In this document: one piece after another, positions 47,584-48,738 of the stretch | Numbering within the stretch: position 1 is the stretch's first letter | Layout of the letters: every line of letters starts with the position of its first letter | Virus record (IMG/VR): IMGVR_UViG_3300046652_000002 | Span: 1-48,738 of that record | Length of the DNA: 48,738 bases | Source of the DNA: a virus | Reading direction: 5' to 3' (one strand) | The notes under the pieces: generated by a model | The model's input: the letters and a program-made list of their open reading frames with translations, nothing else | The model's database searches: none | What the model was told of the DNA's origin: nothing | Position numbers and translations under genes: made by a program

Positions 47584-47787
47584 ATGAACATTATAGTACA
47601 ACACCATAACGACGAGGAGGGACTTCGTGACGCACTGAGAAACGGACACGCTTGGTATCTAAATGGAAAGAAACCAGCACGAAAGGCATCAAGAGAAGAT
47701 AATAGAATTCAATACCGGAAAAGAATAACGAAAAGGAAATTGAACGATGAAATGCTTAATCAATGGATGCGAGAGAAATTCAGCTAG
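47584..47787 (+). CDS. Small basic protein of the regulatory group (67 aa)
   Basis: The protein begins MNIIVQHHNDEEGLRDALRNGHAWYLNGKKPARKASRED and is basic in the C-terminal half (RKRITKRKLNDEMLNQWMREKF), suggesting nucleic-acid binding. It has no ribosome site; the promoter is only six bases upstream, so translation is likely leaderless. Its last 41 bases overlap the next gene. Confidence 0.6.
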   Translation: MNIIVQHHNDEEGLRDALRNGHAWYLNGKKPARKASREDNRIQYRKRITKRKLNDEMLNQWMREKFS

Positions 47788-48196
47788 TAGGGGTCTCTGT
47801 TGGCCGTGCTATCAACGTGCATTGCGATACATTCAAAAGGGACAGACAACTTGGAGCGAACTTGAATCTCTTGGATTTGCTAATAAGGCAGCAAGACATG
47901 CTCCAGGAAGTAATCCGCTATCGGTAATGCTCGATCCGATTATTGTCAAGAAGTTGGCGAAGCAGGATGAATTGAAACAAGAGCATTCTAAACGCGGACT
48001 GAAATGCGACAATATCAATCATGAGCAACTGTATCAGGCGCCGTCTTTTGTGGAACCACAGATCACAACCATTGCCGCCGAGCAAGCAAAAGGAAGCATG
48101 AATCCATTGCTCGTTCCAATTGCAGAGACTAAGCACGATCTGGTGAATGGTCTGACTCCTACTATCCAACGAACGAAGGCACCCTGGGAAAAGTAA
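47747..48196 (+). CDS. Zinc-finger regulator-like protein (149 aa)
   Basis: The N-terminus CLINGCERNSASRGLCWPCY holds the Cys of a zinc finger (C3, C8, C18, C21) followed by RYIQKGQTTWSELESLGF, a pattern seen in small phage/host DNA-binding proteins. The rest is a mixed charged region with a Pro-rich end. AAGGA lies upstream of the ATG in the previous gene. It is probably a regulator of the early switch. Confidence 0.65.
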   Translation: MKCLINGCERNSASRGLCWPCYQRALRYIQKGQTTWSELESLGFANKAARHAPGSNPLSVMLDPIIVKKLAKQDELKQEHSKRGLKCDNINHEQLYQAPSFVEPQITTIAAEQAKGSMNPLLVPIAETKHDLVNGLTPTIQRTKAPWEK

Positions 48197-48205
48197 AGAT
48201 TTATC

Positions 48206-48234
48206 TTGACGACCAAAAAGAACTATGATACACT
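48206..48234 (+). promoter_or_regulatory. Sigma-70 promoter for the HTH regulator gene
   Basis: TTGACG at 48206-48211, a 17-base spacer and TACACT at 48229-48234 lie in the 88-base gap before the HTH gene. Unlike the promoter at 47549, it leaves a normal leader of about 44 bases with GGAG before the ATG. Confidence 0.6.
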
Positions 48235-48284
48235 TCAATCGTCTAAGGTGTTTGATTTGTAAGTTTTACCCCGGAGAGAAAAGA

Positions 48285-48542
48285 ATGTCCGACAAAAAGA
48301 AGGCAGTTCGCGTTTCGGATACTGCGTTCGTGACTGCGTGCGTTGCTGCGAAGTCCGTCGAAGAGTTGGCTACCGCTACCGGCTTGACGAAGGCCAGTTG
48401 CCAATGTCGTGCGAATAAGCTGCGTAAGGCTGGCGTGCCGCTTCCTAAGTACGCCAAGGCAAAGAAGGCTCTTGACGTTGCCGGTCTGTCGGCAATCGTT
48501 GCTGATGCAACCAAGCCCGCTGGGACGACTGGAACGTATTAA
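48285..48542 (+). CDS. HTH regulator, paralogue of the 41774 gene (85 aa)
   Basis: The protein begins MSDKKKAVRVSDTAFVTACVAAKSVEELATATGLTK; its HTH (ELATATGLTKASCQCRANKLRKAGVPLPKYAKAK) matches the C-terminal domain of the 113-residue protein at 41774-42115. The C-terminal VADATKPAGTTGTY is disordered. It has its own promoter and a strong terminator, so it is expressed alone. It likely binds an operator in the control region. ATG at 48285 follows GGAG. Confidence 0.7.
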   Translation: MSDKKKAVRVSDTAFVTACVAAKSVEELATATGLTKASCQCRANKLRKAGVPLPKYAKAKKALDVAGLSAIVADATKPAGTTGTY

Positions 48543-48570
48543 ACGATACCTATGGTGGTCGGGTGCGATA

Positions 48571-48609
48571 AGCCAGCGGAGTCCCCTCCTCTCCGCTGGC
48601 TTTCTTTTT
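48571..48609 (+). terminator. Strong rho-independent terminator
   Basis: AGCCAGCGGA at 48571-48580 pairs with TCCGCTGGCT at 48592-48601 (perfect 10 bp), with an 11-base loop followed by TTCTTTTT. It ends the HTH-gene transcript just before the structural-arm promoter. The redundant end of the window begins at 48579 inside its stem. Confidence 0.9.
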
Positions 48610-48738
48610 GTTTTCTTGGTACAATGTGGTCAGGAGATTCTCATGCCATTTCAAAGCGAAGCACAACGTCGTTTCATGTATGCTAATGAGCCAACTATTG
48701 CTAAACGCTGGGAAAAGGAAACACCAAAAAAGAAGCTT
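48579..48738. repeat. Terminal direct repeat, right copy
   Basis: This is identical to bases 1-160 except T at 48611 for G at 33. It repeats the promoter, ribosome site and first 32 codons of the small basic gene. Collapsing the two copies gives a unit of 48578 bases. Confidence 0.9.
48643..48738 (+). CDS. Partial second copy of the small basic phage gene
   Basis: This is the first 32 codons of the gene at 65-202, cut by the window end. It is not a separate gene: it continues at position 161 when the ends are joined. Confidence 0.85.
   Translation, partial: MPFQSEAQRRFMYANEPTIAKRWEKETPKKKL

Noticed and set aside
47232-47591. Leftward 119-codon frame in the control region
   Set aside because: It crosses the rightward promoter and the AT tract, which gives it a low-complexity YIYYIYIII part, and it has no ribosome site.

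Overview
The window is an essentially complete tailed-phage genome of about 48.6 kb. It is podovirus-like: portal, capsid, adaptor and tail proteins and very large internal virion proteins are present, but there is no tape-measure protein, no sheath and no phage RNA polymerase. The first 160 bases recur as the last 160 with one mismatch, so the map closes on itself, either as a circular or permuted genome or with short terminal repeats. The genetic code is standard. Most starts have Shine-Dalgarno sequences and the promoters look like bacterial sigma-70 promoters. The host is not shown directly. A Calx-beta-like module in a virion protein and a D-Ala-D-Ala-ligase-like ATP-grasp enzyme of a type I associate with Planctomycetes and relatives hint at such a host (weak inference).

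Layout. (1) Rightward structural and lysis arm, 65-28220: small basic protein, small terminase, zinc protein, large terminase, membrane peptide, portal, scaffold, an inserted endonuclease VII, major capsid protein, a second capsid-associated protein, head-tail adaptor, a set of small virion proteins including a tandem triplet, fibre and tail proteins, three internal virion proteins ending with one of 1754 residues, then a lysis/envelope cassette (YiiX/NlpC-P60-like hydrolase, small membrane proteins, a thioredoxin-trypsin fusion, holin-like proteins). (2) A convergent junction with a long hairpin at 28221-28422. (3) Leftward replication and early arm, 46364 down to 28423: many small early proteins, HTH and zinc proteins, a serine recombinase, Sak4-like ATPase, DUF669 ssDNA-binding-like protein, Cas4-like nuclease, SF2 helicase, primase-polymerase with ATPase, RusA, metallophosphoesterase, LAGLIDADG endonuclease, a MazZ-like dNTP pyrophosphohydrolase, and finally an ATP-grasp ligase plus a nucleoside deoxyribosyltransferase-like protein. 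(4) A gene-free control region of about 1.1 kb (46479-47548) with several perfect palindromes and an AT-rich tract. (5) A short rightward regulatory group, 47584-48542, closed by a strong terminator that abuts the promoter of the structural arm.

Genes within each arm are packed with 1-30 base overlaps (ATGA, TAATG), which points to long co-transcribed, translationally coupled operons. The primase-polymerase, helicase, Sak4, DUF669, Cas4-like exonuclease and RusA together form a plausible self-contained replication/recombination machine. The leftmost early genes look like host-takeover peptides with a common leader.

The features most worth following up are: the thioredoxin-trypsin fusion in the lysis cassette; the ATP-grasp, deoxyribosyltransferase and MazZ-like cluster; promoters whose predicted transcription start falls on the start codon (leaderless genes); a major capsid gene with no usual start codon but a good ribosome-binding site in front of an ATA; paired RNA-leader hairpins sharing the 11-mer CACCCCTGGAG; duplicated early genes each followed by twin hairpins; and repeated GTCGGTTGC elements.
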